A stretch of DNA of 64,000 nucleotides from Malurus cyaneus samueli (taxonomy: Eukaryota; Chordata; Aves; Passeriformes; Maluridae): assembly GCA_009741485.1 (NCBI GenBank), contig CM019236.1, positions 32,267,529 through 32,331,528 of the forward strand, read 5' to 3'. Of the stretch, positions 13,301-25,590 are shown piece after piece. Under the pieces are notes generated by a model. That model ran no database searches. It had not been told where the DNA came from and saw only the letters and a program-made list of their open reading frames with translations. How positions within the stretch are numbered: the first letter of the stretch is position 1; each line of letters begins with the position of its first letter. Both the position numbers and the translations under genes were made by a program.

Positions 13301-13728
13301 AAATTCTTTAAGTCATATATACACTAGTGATCTGACCTTCTCAGACATCTCCTGGTGAAGGTCACTGTTTCATGCAAGGAAATTAGTTTTAGAATGAAAT
13401 CCAGTCTCACTCTGCTCATGACCTGGCTTTAGATATCCTTAGATCAGCCTGGAAGGAGGTCCTGAAGAGAATATTTTTACCTGTCTATGTCTCTAGTGGT
13501 AGCTGCAGACCAAAAATGCTGCACAAAACCAGAAAGGTTTCCAACTATTTCCAACTATATTTTGGAAGTGGGTTTTCATAATACTTGGTTGCTTTGTCAG
13601 CTTCGAAGAAAGAGATTTTCTTTGAGTATAAAAAGCTGACAGTTAAAAGCATCTGCAACAAATAATGATGGCAGAAGTGTTTTTCTGAAGAACAAACAGA
13701 ATCAATAGGAATTTCTCCCGAAGAACAT

Positions 13729-13748
13729 GGGGGGGGGGGGGGGGGGGG
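13729..13748. repeat. G20 homopolymer
   Basis: Twenty consecutive G on the plus strand. Length may be unreliable in the assembly. Confidence 0.95.
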
Positions 13749-14087
13749 CAGAAGGGAGAAAGAAAACCAGGAACAGATCTAACTCATAGTGGTGAGAAAT
13801 GACATTGCTTTGCATGTCACGTCTCACTGCCCAGTCAGAATGGCAGCAGCTGATCTTTCATGAACAAGACCTAGCACTGCTGACATGCGTAAGGAAAACA
13901 CAAGCCCTGCTTTTACATAGTGCAAGTAGAGATATTTTCCAAAAAGGATCCTTGTAGTTACTCATTCAGACAGCACTTTACTGGGATGTGTAAACCATGA
14001 CCTCAAGTTTTCTGGGCAGCCTGCAGTCTGGAGCTGTTTAGCTCCAGAAACCTGGGCTGAGTTTTCCTAAGATTTTCTTTTGAATAT

Positions 14088-15480
14088 AGATAGAATCATA
14101 GAATCACAGATTGTCTAGGTCAATGGATCTTATAAAAATCATCTAGTTCCAAAACCTCTGCTCCATCCCTCTAATCAACTTGTTGGACTCTCTCCAACAG
14201 GTCCCTGTCCCTCCTGTGCTGGGACCCAGAGGGGTGCAGTGTTCCAGGTGGGGTCTCAGCAGAGCACAGCAGAGGGGCACAATCCCCTCCCTCCCCTGCT
14301 GCCCACGCTGCTTTGGATGCAGCCCAGGACAGTTTGTCTCTCTGGGCTGGGATTGCTCATGGCTGGGTCATGTCCAGCCTCTCACCCACAGCACCCCCAG
14401 GCCCTTCTCCCCAGGGCTGCTCTCCATCTGTTCATCCCCAGCCTGTGTGGATTGCCCTCAACGAGATTCCCATGGACCCACTTCTCGAGCTTGTCCAAGC
14501 TCCTCAGTGTGGCATCCCGACCTTCAGGTGTGCCAGCTGCACCATTCATCCTTGAGCCTATTGTCTGTGTCACTGGTGAAGACGTTGGACAACAGTGGTC
14601 CAAGTATGGACACTGAGGGACACTACTTGTCACTGACATCCATCAGGACCTTGAGCTATTAACTACAACCCTCTAACTGCCCTCTGGCTGCCACTATCCA
14701 AGCAATTCCTTATCCAGCTAACAGTCCATCCATCAAATCCATTGCTCGGCAATTTATAGAGAAGGATATTGTAGATGATTGTGTCAAAGACTTTACAGAA
14801 GTCCAGATAAATGACATCTGTAGCTCTTCCCTTGTCAGAAGAGAACAATTTTGTAGTTTCTCCAATGCAGGCCATTAAGTTGACCAGGCAGGACCTGCCC
14901 TGAGTGAAGTCATGATGGCTGTCTGAATCCTCCCTGTCCTCCCAGTGCCTTAGCAAAACTTCTAGGAGGATCTGTTCCGTGATCTTCCCCGGCACAGAGG
15001 GGACGCTGGTGGATCAGTAGTACCCAAGGTCCTCCTTTCTACCACTTTTGAAGATGGGTGGAGTGTTTCCCTTTTTCCAGTCCCCTGTGAGTTTACCTGA
15101 CTATCGTAACTTTTCAATGTCAGGGAAAGTGGCTTGGCTACACCAGTAAAATTTGTCAAGACTCTGGGATGTAGATACCACAGACTTTTGTACATCCAGG
15201 TTACTCAGATGGTCACCAACTTATTGTTCTCATCCAGTGGAAGGGACTTCACTTCCCCAGTCCCCATCCTGCTGTCATTCCACTGGAGATGTGTGAGAAG
15301 AGAGATTGTCATTGAAGACTGAAGCAAAATGTTGTTGTTTACTTCAGTTTTCTCCTCACTAATTGTAACCAGGTTTTCAGCATTATTTATCACTGTTTAC
15401 ACCTTTTTCCTTTCCTCATTAATGTACTTGTAGAAGATTCATTTTAGCCTTCCTCATCTCATCCATACACAACCATACTG
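14088..15480 (-). mobile_element. CR1 LINE, 5' truncated, with RT remnant and internal deletions
   Basis: About 1.4 kb of CR1 in reverse orientation, with its 3' tail (ATTCTATGATTC) at 14088-14106. An open frame at 14663-14995 (minus, 110 codons) reads as CR1 reverse transcriptase: EQILLEVLLRHWE, FTQGRSCLVNLM and the palm motif DVIYLDFCKVFDT, then FDGWTVSWIRNCLD. The stretch around 14540-14550 that should encode the FADD catalytic box is deleted, and about 0.4 kb of the usual 3' part between the tail (14165) and the TTGTTGGACTC block (14180) is missing. Inactive. Confidence 0.92.
14663..14995 (-). pseudogene. CR1 ORF2 reverse transcriptase fragment
   Basis: A 110-codon open remnant of the CR1 reverse transcriptase. 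CR1 ORF2 encodes an endonuclease and reverse transcriptase that copies the LINE RNA at the target site. Visible are the finger/palm segment with FTQGRSCLVN and the first catalytic Asp in VIYLDFCKVFDT. The second catalytic motif (F-A-D-D) is absent because of a deletion further 3'. The frame ends at a stop after QRAVRGL. It is a fossil, not a host gene. The ATG at its start is an internal codon of the family. Confidence 0.9.
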
Positions 15481-17628
15481 ATAAACACCTTTAAAATAAA
15501 ACCACAAAACCTCAAGTAGGTACACTGAAAGGGATTTCTTTAAAGGTAAGAGAGGAGAGTCTCACATGTATTTTATTTATTTATATTGCCTCATCCTACC
15601 TCAGTTTTCTGAAGAACCAAAAGAGATCCCACAACCAAGGCAAATTGTCTTTCCTCGTCTCCTGTTTGGGAGCCTCTGCTCTCATTGGTTCTTTCAGTGC
15701 TGGCTCAAGGGGGCAGAAGAAAAAGGACCTGAGAAACATTCAACAGATGGCCCTGGAGAGCAGTCGAGGTGGAAGAAAAATTCCTCTGACCCACAGTAAG
15801 GCAGTTTGAGTAAGGCTAGGGAGTGAGGAAACATGACAAGCCGAGAAAGAAGCAGCTGCGGCAAGGAGAAGGGTAAGCATGTGCTCAGCAGTCTTGTGTT
15901 TCATACCAAACAGAAAGGCTGGCTAGCTATTTCCCCCTCCTCCACCCTTCTCTACCCCCACCCCTTTCATTTATTTCTTGGTTCTCCAAACCATATTTAA
16001 TTCTCCCGTGTATTTGTTCTCCTGCTTCAGTCTTTTTTCACTGCCTCACAGGGGCATTTGTGCTGCTGATGTTAGAACTGTGATGTTTTCAGCTCCTTCT
16101 GATGGTTAAAGGCCGACAGAGATTGATCCTGAGAAGTAGAACAAAACAGAACAAAACAAGTAAGATTGTTTCACATGGAAAAATATTAAGCTTCAGAAAT
16201 GGAAATATTTTGTGGCCATGCTGTGGTTTTTAAGACTTTCCTGTTGAAGACTTTCCCAACCCAAGGCAAATTTTTGGGCAGACGCTTGAGGAATAGCTTT
16301 AAGGAGAGAATATGATTTTATAACCCTGTCTGTGGCCAGCACATTGAGCACATCTATATACTGCAAACACGACCTTAGTCTTCTCTCCTTCATTCTTTTC
16401 CAGAAAAGTTTCATTATGAGTCTGGTTGACATTTCTGAAGAAAGGGAATTACAGTTCTCTTAATAGTCCTTGATCTGTTTCATCAACAGGGACACTTACA
16501 ACTTCCCATCTGCACATATGAGCTGCCCATCAGAGAGGGAAGTCATAGCTCACTGCTGTGAGGAAAAGAAAGAGGCCCCTCAAGGGGAAATACTGATCTG
16601 ATCAGAACAAAGTGCAGGCATGAGGAGCTCACTAGCTTAGGCTGAAGGTAACTGGGAGAAAAACATGGCTAATTCCTCAGCCTCCAATCCACTCTCACCT
16701 GCTGCTCTACAAAAAGAGAAAAGCTATTGTGCTGATTTCACACCACACTGCAGATTGTCTCCCTGCATTGCCTGACTGCTACAGCCCTGTGTGCTCGCTC
16801 GGTGTTAGCTGGAGCTACCCTGACCGTGGTGGGCTTACACCAACCTTGGCCCAAGCTGGGAGCACGAGGAAAGTTGCAATAGGAGAGAGTGGCCACCACT
16901 GCTGGATTAAACAGATGCTGGTGGAAGCTGTGGAGGTTTGGAGGGAGGGCTGCGTTGAGACACCTGAAGCAGCACAAACAAGAGTCGATGGTGTTTGTAA
17001 CCAGGCAGCATCAGTTCCTTTATAGCTTGCAGCACTCATGCTGCATGGCTTATTTTGGAGACACTCCATGCTACATCTTTCCATACTCACAGTCCTAAAG
17101 CTTTGAAAATTGATGCAGGAAACACCTCGTGTTTTGTACATAGAAACAAATCCCTGAAATCAGCTCTCTTCGCAGTTGATCCCCAGAGGGACTGATCTGC
17201 AGAGGCAACACAAAGGAACTGAACTGTGTTTTGAGATGGCAAGATCTTTAAATATTGAATAATATGTGAGCACAATTATGTGTGCAGACATGCCATCCCT
17301 TATAGACTCCAAGTGCTGTAACCTTCACCGACCCTGGCCACAGGTTAACTCTTTCCTACTAAGCCCCCTTTTTTTTTTTTTTTTTCAAAAATAACCACTT
17401 TTTTGTGCAACAGTTGAACAGAATCTGGCTGAGTTTTCTGCCAGCGGTTGCAAAAACCAAAACTGATTAAAGGATTCCACTTGAGAGACAAAGCTCAATG
17501 CCAATGAGTGGATGCCATTTCTAGTGGCGTGTTACTAGGTGATCCATGTAAATGCAATCAATTAATAACCAGAAATTTATTTACAAGTATCTAGAATGTA
17601 GGCCTGCAAATCCTCTTCCAGATTGCAC
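15481..17628. other. Intergenic block without recognised genes
   Basis: 2.1 kb. The stretch 16720-17040 is relatively GC-rich with overlapping short open frames on both strands, none recognised. A T17 run lies at 17369-17385. Confidence 0.6.
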
Positions 17629-18700
17629 TGTGTTTACATGGCCAGGGTTTTGGGAGCAGAGGGACAACAGGGATGTTTTCTGTGAGAAGCTGCTGGAAGC
17701 TTCCTCCTTCCTTCCTTCCATTCCAGGCAGAGCCAATCCCACCTGGTTCCAGATGAGCGGGTCACTGACCAAGGCTGGGCCGGTGAGAAATGATGGTAAT
17801 GCCTCTGTGACAACATTGTTAAGAAGGAAGATAAAAAGTGATTGTGCAGGTGTTATTATGGTCAGAGAAGAGAAGAGTGAGAATATGTGAAAGGAACAAC
17901 TCTGCAGAAACCAGGGTCAATGCAGAAGAAGGGATTGGAGATGTTCCAGAACTGAGATCCCCCTGCAGCCCGAGGTGCAGCCCGTGGTGAAGCAGCTGTG
18001 CCCCTGCAGCCCATGGTGCAGGTGCCCTCGCCACCGTGGGATGAGAGTCCCCCACACGAGGAGGGAGATGCCTGAAGGAGGCTGTGAACCCATGGCAGGC
18101 CCGTGCTGGAGCAGGCTCCTGGCAGGGACCTGCAGATCTGTGCAGGGAGGAGCCCACACTGGGCAGGGATCCTGGAAGGACTTGTGACTCCATGACAGGA
18201 CCCACGCTGGAGCAGCCTGTCCTTGAAGGACTGCACCCCATGGAAGAGTGACCCATGCTGGAGCAGCCTGGGGAGGACTGTTCCCTGTGGGATGGATGGA
18301 CTCACATGGAGAAGTTCGTGGAGAACTGTCTGCTGTGGGAGGGACCCCACACTGGTGCAGGGGAAGGAGTGCTCTAGATGAGCAGTGGGAGAAACATGAG
18401 ATGAACTGACCATAACCCCCATTCCCTGCCTCCATGTCTGCTGGGGGAAGGAGGTAGGACGGGGAAGGAGGGAGGGGTGTTTTTACTTCAGAGTGTAATC
18501 CTGCTGTGATTTTGTTAGTAAAAAATGTAATTAATATCGCCAATCTCCTGTTTTGCCTGTTTTGCCCACGATGGTATTTGATGAGTGATCTCTCTCTATT
18601 GCTATCTCAACTCATGAACCTTTCCCTGTATTTTATCTCCCCTGTCCAGCTACAGAGAGGAGTGATAGTAGATAGTAATGCTGTAAGTGAGAAGGCACTG
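17629..18700 (+). mobile_element. Avian endogenous-retrovirus solo LTR (decayed copy)
   Basis: Homologous to the LTR at 8834-10077 along its length. Shared blocks include CTGTGAGAAGCT.CTGGA, TGACCAA.GCTGGGCC, GCCTCTGTGA.AACAT, CCCTGCAGCCCATGGTG, GAGAACTGTCT..CGTGGGAGGG (Cs variable) and CTGTTTTGCC. Plus orientation. It starts TGTGTTTACATGG and its 3' limit is uncertain. The TATA-like and AATAAA motifs of the sister copy are degraded here (ATTGTTAAG, GTAAAAAAT). There is no internal retroviral sequence on either side, so it is a solo LTR. Open frames within it (up to 208 codons, minus) are antisense readings. Confidence 0.85.
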
Positions 18701-20198
18701 TAGTCACATACACCTCTGTCTTTCAAATGGCTCAACTTGGCGCTGCCCTTCAGCTTAAACTAAAGTTTTTGAGACCCAATAAGCACTAAAAACAATGATT
18801 CTCTGCTGAGGTAGATTCAGGTTACAAAGCTCCACTTTGCATGAATCCTCTGATCACAGGAGGTTTTTCAGTTACACACCTATGGTCAGTTGCTGTAGCT
18901 CTCCCATCATCCAGGAAGTCCTCCCTTAGCACCACACACAGGAGCACACGTGAACATACCCTCCACTCTCTCAACCCTTCAGGCTCTGCATACAAAATAC
19001 GCCCACTCTCAAAAAGCCCAAAGTTTTTCTGTTCCAAATGGGTGTTCCTCATCTGTTCAGGAGATTGTCAGAAACAATGTGACTGTGCCAGCCACATGAA
19101 GACTCTCAGAGGGTATTTTCAGATCTGGTACAATACTTTTGATCAGTCACGTCCTCAGTTTCTTCCCCTCCCAAAAGGCTTTTCCTTTTGGGCCATATGT
19201 TAGGAGATGTCTCAGGTTGCATCTTTCCTCTGCATTGTCAAGTGATGACAGGTGAATTATCACCCTAAGTGCTGTGTTGTATCAAAGGATCAACTCCAAA
19301 GCTGCACTCCAAATGGCCACAGAGGAAGCACCCTGGTGTTAACTAAAAAGTGTTTAGGAAAAGCAAACACTACCTAACCTTTCTCTCTGTTATCTGCCAA
19401 AACATTATTACTTGCTTCATTCATTTTACTTATTGGGCCCTCACTGTTGAGCCATTACTATCATGTGGTCTAATTATGGCTACAGTATATATAAGCAAAT
19501 CACTTCCTTGGCTAGCAGACTGAGTAGCTTTTGTTTGTTTGGTTGCTTCATTGGTTTTTGAGTCACACATCACACAAGCCACTGCGCTGTGTTTTGGGCA
19601 ATTTTTCTTTATTGTCTGTGAGGACAAAGCTCTGTTGAATGCAGGTTTTAACATCTTCTAACCCTTTCTTAATCTTAAGAGGTGAAATCTTAATTACCAT
19701 AGCTTACCTTTCAATTTCCCAGTGTACACACACTAATTATTTACAGCTCAACATTGCTATCGCTGCAGTATTTACATTCATCTGAAATTTAAAAAAGAAA
19801 AGTTATTAAAAATAGACTTTCAAATAGAATAAATGAGCTTCATTCTCTTCTGTGTAATTGACATCAACTCCACCAGCAGGAATCCAGCATTCAAATGGTA
19901 AAAAATGTCACTCTTCCTTCCCATTATATTTCCAAGAAAAGATAAATCATTCTGCAACTGTAAGATCATCACAAACACACTTATAACACTCATGCTTACA
20001 AAACCTTTCCTTTCATTCTACAAACAACTCACAGTCTAGTCATTATTTATTATTACTTTTTTAAGTAAGACAACTTATGCAAAAGTTCATTAAAATCACC
20101 AAAACAAAAGAGCAACAGCAACATCACTGGGGCAATAGAATAAGCGTTTGACTTCCATTACAGCTGAAGGAAAGTTTTGTATAGAATTCATTCTTTTG

Positions 20199-20217
20199 AA
20201 AAAAAAAAAAAAAAAAA
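20199..20217. repeat. A19 homopolymer with purine-rich flank
   Basis: Nineteen A, then G/A-rich sequence to about 20262. Confidence 0.95.
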
Positions 20218-21723
20218 GGGAAAGAAAAGAAGAAAAAAAAGGGGGCAAGCAGAAGAAAGGAAGACTGAACAAGTGAGAGTTTTGTTGATGGTAGTAGTTT
20301 AATGACTTCCCTTTTCGGTGCTCTTTGACTGCTTTCCAGCCGCTCCCCTCCTGGGCCCATTTCTGTGGCACACTGGGCTTGGCTGGGTGCCAGGGTGACA
20401 ATCAATGCCTGAGCAGCCTCTTAGGCCAGAGATTATTCCTTGGGTCCCTTTGTTTTATTAGTGAGGAGGTGGGGGGCCGCAAGGGTGATTTCTAAACTGA
20501 AACAGGATGTCTCGCTGGTGTCCCAGGCTCTGAAAGTCTCCATTTCACCGGCTCTACCGGTGATGCAAGATGGCTTAAGTTAATCCAGTGAGACTAGGCT
20601 GCAGATTTCTCCTTTAGCTTTTTTGCTTTAAGACACAAAAACCTCAGAGAGATGCCGCCTCAGCAGACAGCTCTAGGGAGGCTGTTCCACAGGATAATAA
20701 GCCAGCTAGAAACTATCATGTTAAAACATGTATCTGAATATACCAATTATCCTCAGATACGGCTTTCCAAAGTAACTGTGATTCAGTCTCCCAGACAATT
20801 ATACAAAATGCTTCAAGGAAATAAGTGATTGTGCAGGTATGCAAAATCACACACAAACAAGTCAAATAGATCAAATTCAGGCTTTTAGTATTTCTAATGC
20901 CTTGTGTGGCAAATGACTTGTGAGCAGGTTAAAAATCAGAAAATGGTAAGTTCATCAGAATTTAGTACAGTCTGTGTTATTTTTGAACCACAATTTCAAA
21001 AAAAAAGTATGATTGTTACGCATGAACAACATTTAGTGAGTATATTTGAATTGTCCATGTTTTTTGTTAAAGAAAGTAGTGCATTAAAAAAACATTCTAA
21101 ATACAACATTGTCAAGCTTTTACACATCTTTACAGAGAGGCTTCTCTAATAAATAAAGTTTTCTTCTGTATGTCCTGCTGGTATAAAAAAACTGATGCAC
21201 ACTACAGCTATTTTTGGCTGTTTTAGGTAAAATACGGCATCTCCCTGTATTATAAAAACAGTTTCTTTACTGTTATCATCAGAAATTATTTGTACACATA
21301 GTGTCATATTTTACAGGTCACTTCTGTTTACTGAGCTACATTATAATACAGGTACTAAAAGCTGACAAAACTCCGAAGATCCAGTCTTCGCATATTCCCA
21401 GCCATTCCCCAATTCCTCACCAGAAGAGAGGCCACCACACCAGACAAAACTTCAGCCACTTGCACAAAATTGATCTCACGGTGTCCTGAGTAAAACTGGT
21501 GTTGAGCAACAGGCTTTCTCAGACCCCAAACCAGCAGCTGGTGCCCTGCCCTGAGCTGTTCTGGATATGTACCATGACACTGATATCCCATTTCCTAAAT
21601 TGCTGAGAGGATTTCAAACTGATTTCTACAGGGAAAGGAAAAATGAATGCACAGTTTATCTCCATACTTTGTAGATATGAAATGCAACAATGTGGATAAA
21701 TGTAAAATTACCAGAAGAAAACA

Positions 21724-21744
21724 AAACAACAACAACAACAACAA
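21724..21744. repeat. (AAC)n microsatellite
   Basis: About six AAC units. Confidence 0.9.
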
Positions 21745-24700
21745 AAAGACAAGAAAACAATTACTTGTCCCCTCTACCCTTAAATCTTTAATAGCTTAAA
21801 AAACTAGAATAAAAGAGAAGGTTCATCAGCCCACAGATGGACAGACAAGCTTTGGCCAGCTTTGAAGCATGTTGCAAAACACATTGTGCAGATATTAATT
21901 TCTCGCTTGAAACCTTGAATGCTGCTTGCAGGCAATATAAGAACAGGTATTTTCCACACTGCCACTTGGGAAACAGTGGTGTTTCACAGCCATAGTTACA
22001 TGCCTGTGCCAGAAGAGTGAATTCACAGAAAAAGAAGCTTCTATCAGTTTGAGTCTCTCCAATCCAATGGACTTACTCACTGCAGTTTGAAGACACTTGT
22101 CTGTCCTTGTGATGCCAGCCATCCTGGATTTTCTTGCTTCAGCATCAACATGACTGGAAACACTTTAACAGGAATAACATTTATCAAATATATGGCCAGT
22201 ATAGTTGTCATGGTGACTCTGTAAAACTGGAACGGAGAAAGGAAAGCAGCAACATCAGAATAAATGGTGTGAGATGTGACCCAAGAGGCAGTGCCCATAT
22301 TACAGTGCGAATTGCCCCCAGTGCCGCTCTCTGAAATCCAGGCAGCATCCGAGAAAAGTAAACATCATCACAGCCTGTAATAAATATCTCACAGTGAACA
22401 GCTTGGTGAAGAAGAGAAACAAAACAGCATCAACATGAAAATCAGCATGTTTCAATCACTCTGAGATTTCCTTATTGCTGGACAAAGGAGGTTGTGTACC
22501 TTCCAGGCACATGCCTCAGGAAATACCTACAGTTGGGTTTCAGACCAGGAGGAGCCCAGAGTGAGGCAGCTTCCATCTATCTTCTAGTTACACTTTTCTG
22601 ACCTTCATACTTGTTTTTGTTTCTAAAAGAGTACTAAAGCCTTTACATGCAATGGCTATAGTCAAATAAATAACTCGGAAACATAAATATATTGCCTTTT
22701 CCTCTCGGGAAGTTAAAGAGGATTTAAGGAAGAATAAAGGACAGCCACTTTCATTTCACAGTCAGGGTGAAATATCATGTGTGCACAGGCGTATGGTCAC
22801 ACTATGCTTGCTGAGCATGAAATCACTCCTGAGGAAGGAAGAACGAGAGATGTCAAAATTGCTCAAGAGACAGACATACAGCTGAATGCTGCAAACATCC
22901 TTCACCCTCATTGCCATGGGATACATCCCCTATTTATTTCCAGAAATCAAACAATATAATGGATAGATATTTTTGCTCTTATAACGAAGTAAATGTGGTA
23001 ATGACCACCCCATTGAACTGTGGCTACACTCAGAGGTAAAAAGGAAACTTGTATGTGTGCACAGGTGGAGCATTGTTCCCTATATATCCCTGGGACTGCC
23101 ACATTTCAGCCACCAACAATCCTATCAGCATTTCAGAAGGTCACTAGCATCCCTTCCCTTTTTTAGAGACTATTTTTTCAGTAACACATATACTCATATG
23201 AGCATATTATCATTATAACATCATGAATTTTAACAGCTGTGTGTTAAAGTGCTGTGAAACTGCATGCGTGAGCACCTGAGTGAGCGCACACCGACAATTC
23301 ACAATGGATGGATGAAGTACAGATCATTCCTTTTCTTATGATCAGCTTGTTTAAGGAATCACTGCATGTCCTAGATCCCAACAGCTAACATTAGAGGACT
23401 CTGCTGTGCAATGGAATTTCTTTTGCATTGTTTTGTGATTATACACACCAGAACAAAGCATTAGGATCCACAGGAGCACAGAAGATTGTTCTGACTACTA
23501 AAAAGGGAGCAACAGTTACTGTGCACTTTAACTTACTAAAGAAAATTTTGTGGGGCTAATTGGGATCAAAAGCAGATGGCTTACTTACGTGTTATGAAAT
23601 ACTCTTATATTTTTTAAAGTCGCCGTGGTTCTGACACATCAGAATTTTTTACCATAAATTGCATGTATATATTTGTGTGTGCCTGAAGATACCTTCCAGC
23701 ACCTTTTTGCTCTCTAGGGCAAGATGTAGAGGCCCACAGTAGAGATTATTATTGATCTCTGATTTCATCTCTGATGAAATCCAGTCATGTCAGCAAATCA
23801 TATGGAAGGATCTCCCCAACACTTTTGGGGCTCCTTTCTCTCTTGAATTTGAGGGGGCCTCTGGCAAGCTCCTATTTCAATTAAACCCATGCTCAACTGA
23901 GACAGCAGAACCAAGCCATAGCAAGTGTCTGGAGCTCCAAGCTCAGTTTTAGAATTGCAGCTGATCCTGAAGATGCTACAGAACATGCGTGCAGTGAAAG
24001 CAGTGAGGATTATTCCCCACCTCAGGTCCTGCCACCGTGTCCTGCCCTCCCAGACCCTGCCCCCATTTCTTTACAATGTCAGACAGCTGCAGCAATAACA
24101 CATTACAGCCAGCACAGCCTGCATGCCACTGCTAACTTTTCATGGCTTTGTAGTAGCTTTATAGGAAACACACGCTCTATGTGTGTGATGAGTGCAAGGG
24201 GGAAAGTGAAAACAACACGTGAAGTGTTATCAGCCCCCACGGTTCTCTTTCAGGATCAGAAAGACCAGATAAGGGAACAACATTCAGCTTGCAAAGACAT
24301 CAATACAAAGAGCTGTGTTGAAAAAAGGACTCTCACATCACAGGGCAGAAGGACTGCTGCTCAGTGTGGTTTTCCAGAGCTGGGAACAATCCCTTTTACC
24401 TTCTTACTTTCCGGTTCTCCCAACAGAGAGTGGAGAGTACACAGCATCTGAAGCAGCTCTGCTTCCCCCAGGCTGCCTGGAATCAAAGCCTGCACACGGA
24501 GGGTGACAAGGTCTGCTCATGTGGGGAGGTTGTCATGTTGGCTTTCTTTTTTTTGTTTTGATTCATACTCAGAGCTCCTAGCATTTTCCAGGGACGGAGC
24601 AGAGTTCCTGGCTACCTTTTCTGTAGACAACCACAGCATGCCTTCCACCAAGCAGTCACTATGCTGTGCTGTTAAACAATGTTGGAAACACAAGTGCTGC

Positions 24701-24919
24701 TTTGAACAGTTCATATCACTGAAGATCCAATGCAGAGTATTCGTCTGGTAAAGGGGTGGAGAAATCACAATTAAATTATCTTTTGTGTTCTAGACAAAAT
24801 GCAGTGAAAAGTATACTTGCACTCAAATATTCGGTAGTTCACACTGATTGTCAGAACGATTGTTTCTTATATAAACCTTCTTTTCTATTGTTAATATTTC
24901 TGCTCCCTTTCTCAATGTA

Positions 24920-25590
24920 GAAAATCTTAGAAATGCTGAGTTGGATGGGACTCCCTAGTATCATCAAATTCCAATTCCTAGTCCTTCACAGGATCATCCC
25001 AAGGGTCACATCCTGTGCCTGACAACATTGTCCAAACAATTCCTAAATTCTGTCAGATTGGTGCTGCGACCACTGCCCTGGGGAGCCTGTGCCAGTGCCC
25101 ATGCACCCTCTGGGTGAAGAACCTTTGGCTGACATTCAGCTTAAACCTCCCCTGAAACAACTTCAGTCCATTCCTTTGGTGTCACTGCTTACTAGAGAGA
25201 AGAGATCAGTGCCTGCCTCTCCTCTTTCCCGGACAAGGCAGTTGGGAACAATCACAGCAGTTATAGCCTGTGATGGGGTCTGTCCTCAGTCTCCTCCAGG
25301 CTGAACAGACCAAGTGACCTCGGCCACTCCTCATGCCTTCCCCTCAAGGCCCTTCACCATCCTCACTGACCTGCTCTGGATGCTCTGTAGTAGTTTAATG
25401 CTTTTCTTTCTATTGCATTGCCCAAATCTGCCCCCAGCCCTGGAGGTGAGGCCGCCCCAGGTCAGAGCAGAGTGGGACAATCCCCTCCCTTGCCCGGCTG
25501 TGATGCTGTGCCTGATGCCCCCCAGGACACGCTTGGCCCTCCTGGCTGCCAGGGCACAATGGCTCATGGTCAACTGGGCACTGACCAGTT
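24920..25590 (-). mobile_element. CR1 LINE 3' fragment
   Basis: Reverse-oriented CR1, about 0.67 kb: CTGAGTTGGATGGGACTCCC near the tail, GTGCTGCGACCACTGCCCTG, AACCTTTGGCTGACATTCAGC, CTCAGTCTCCTCCAGGCTGAA and GGCACAATGGCTCATGGTCAA at the 5' limit. Same subfamily type as the copy inside MLLT3 at 58.7 kb. Confidence 0.93.

Larger units (their letters stand above)
10078..14087. other. Intergenic block without recognised genes
   Basis: 4 kb of unique AT-rich sequence. It contains a pair of 23-bp direct repeats (10346-10368, 10375-10397) and the G20 run. The 11085-11150 patch has octamer-like words (ATATGCTAAT). Nothing else was recognised. Confidence 0.6.
18701..24919. other. Intergenic block without recognised genes
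   Basis: 6.2 kb of AT-rich sequence. It contains an A19 run (20199-20217) and a short (AAC)n (21724-21744). No exon or mobile element was recognised. The longest open frames are about 100-120 codons, and the two frames at 20096-20405 are low-complexity readings through the A run. Confidence 0.6.

Noticed and set aside
14180..14662. 160-codon open frame on the plus strand
   Set aside because: Antisense of the minus-strand CR1 at 14088-15480.
17862..18543. Open frames of 186 and 208 codons on the minus strand
   Set aside because: Antisense readings of the 17.6-kb LTR. GC-rich repeats lack stops by composition.
8834..18700. The two LTRs as ends of a single provirus
   Set aside because: They are strongly diverged, one carries a private minisatellite, and the sequence between holds a CR1 and unique DNA with no retroviral gene remnants.
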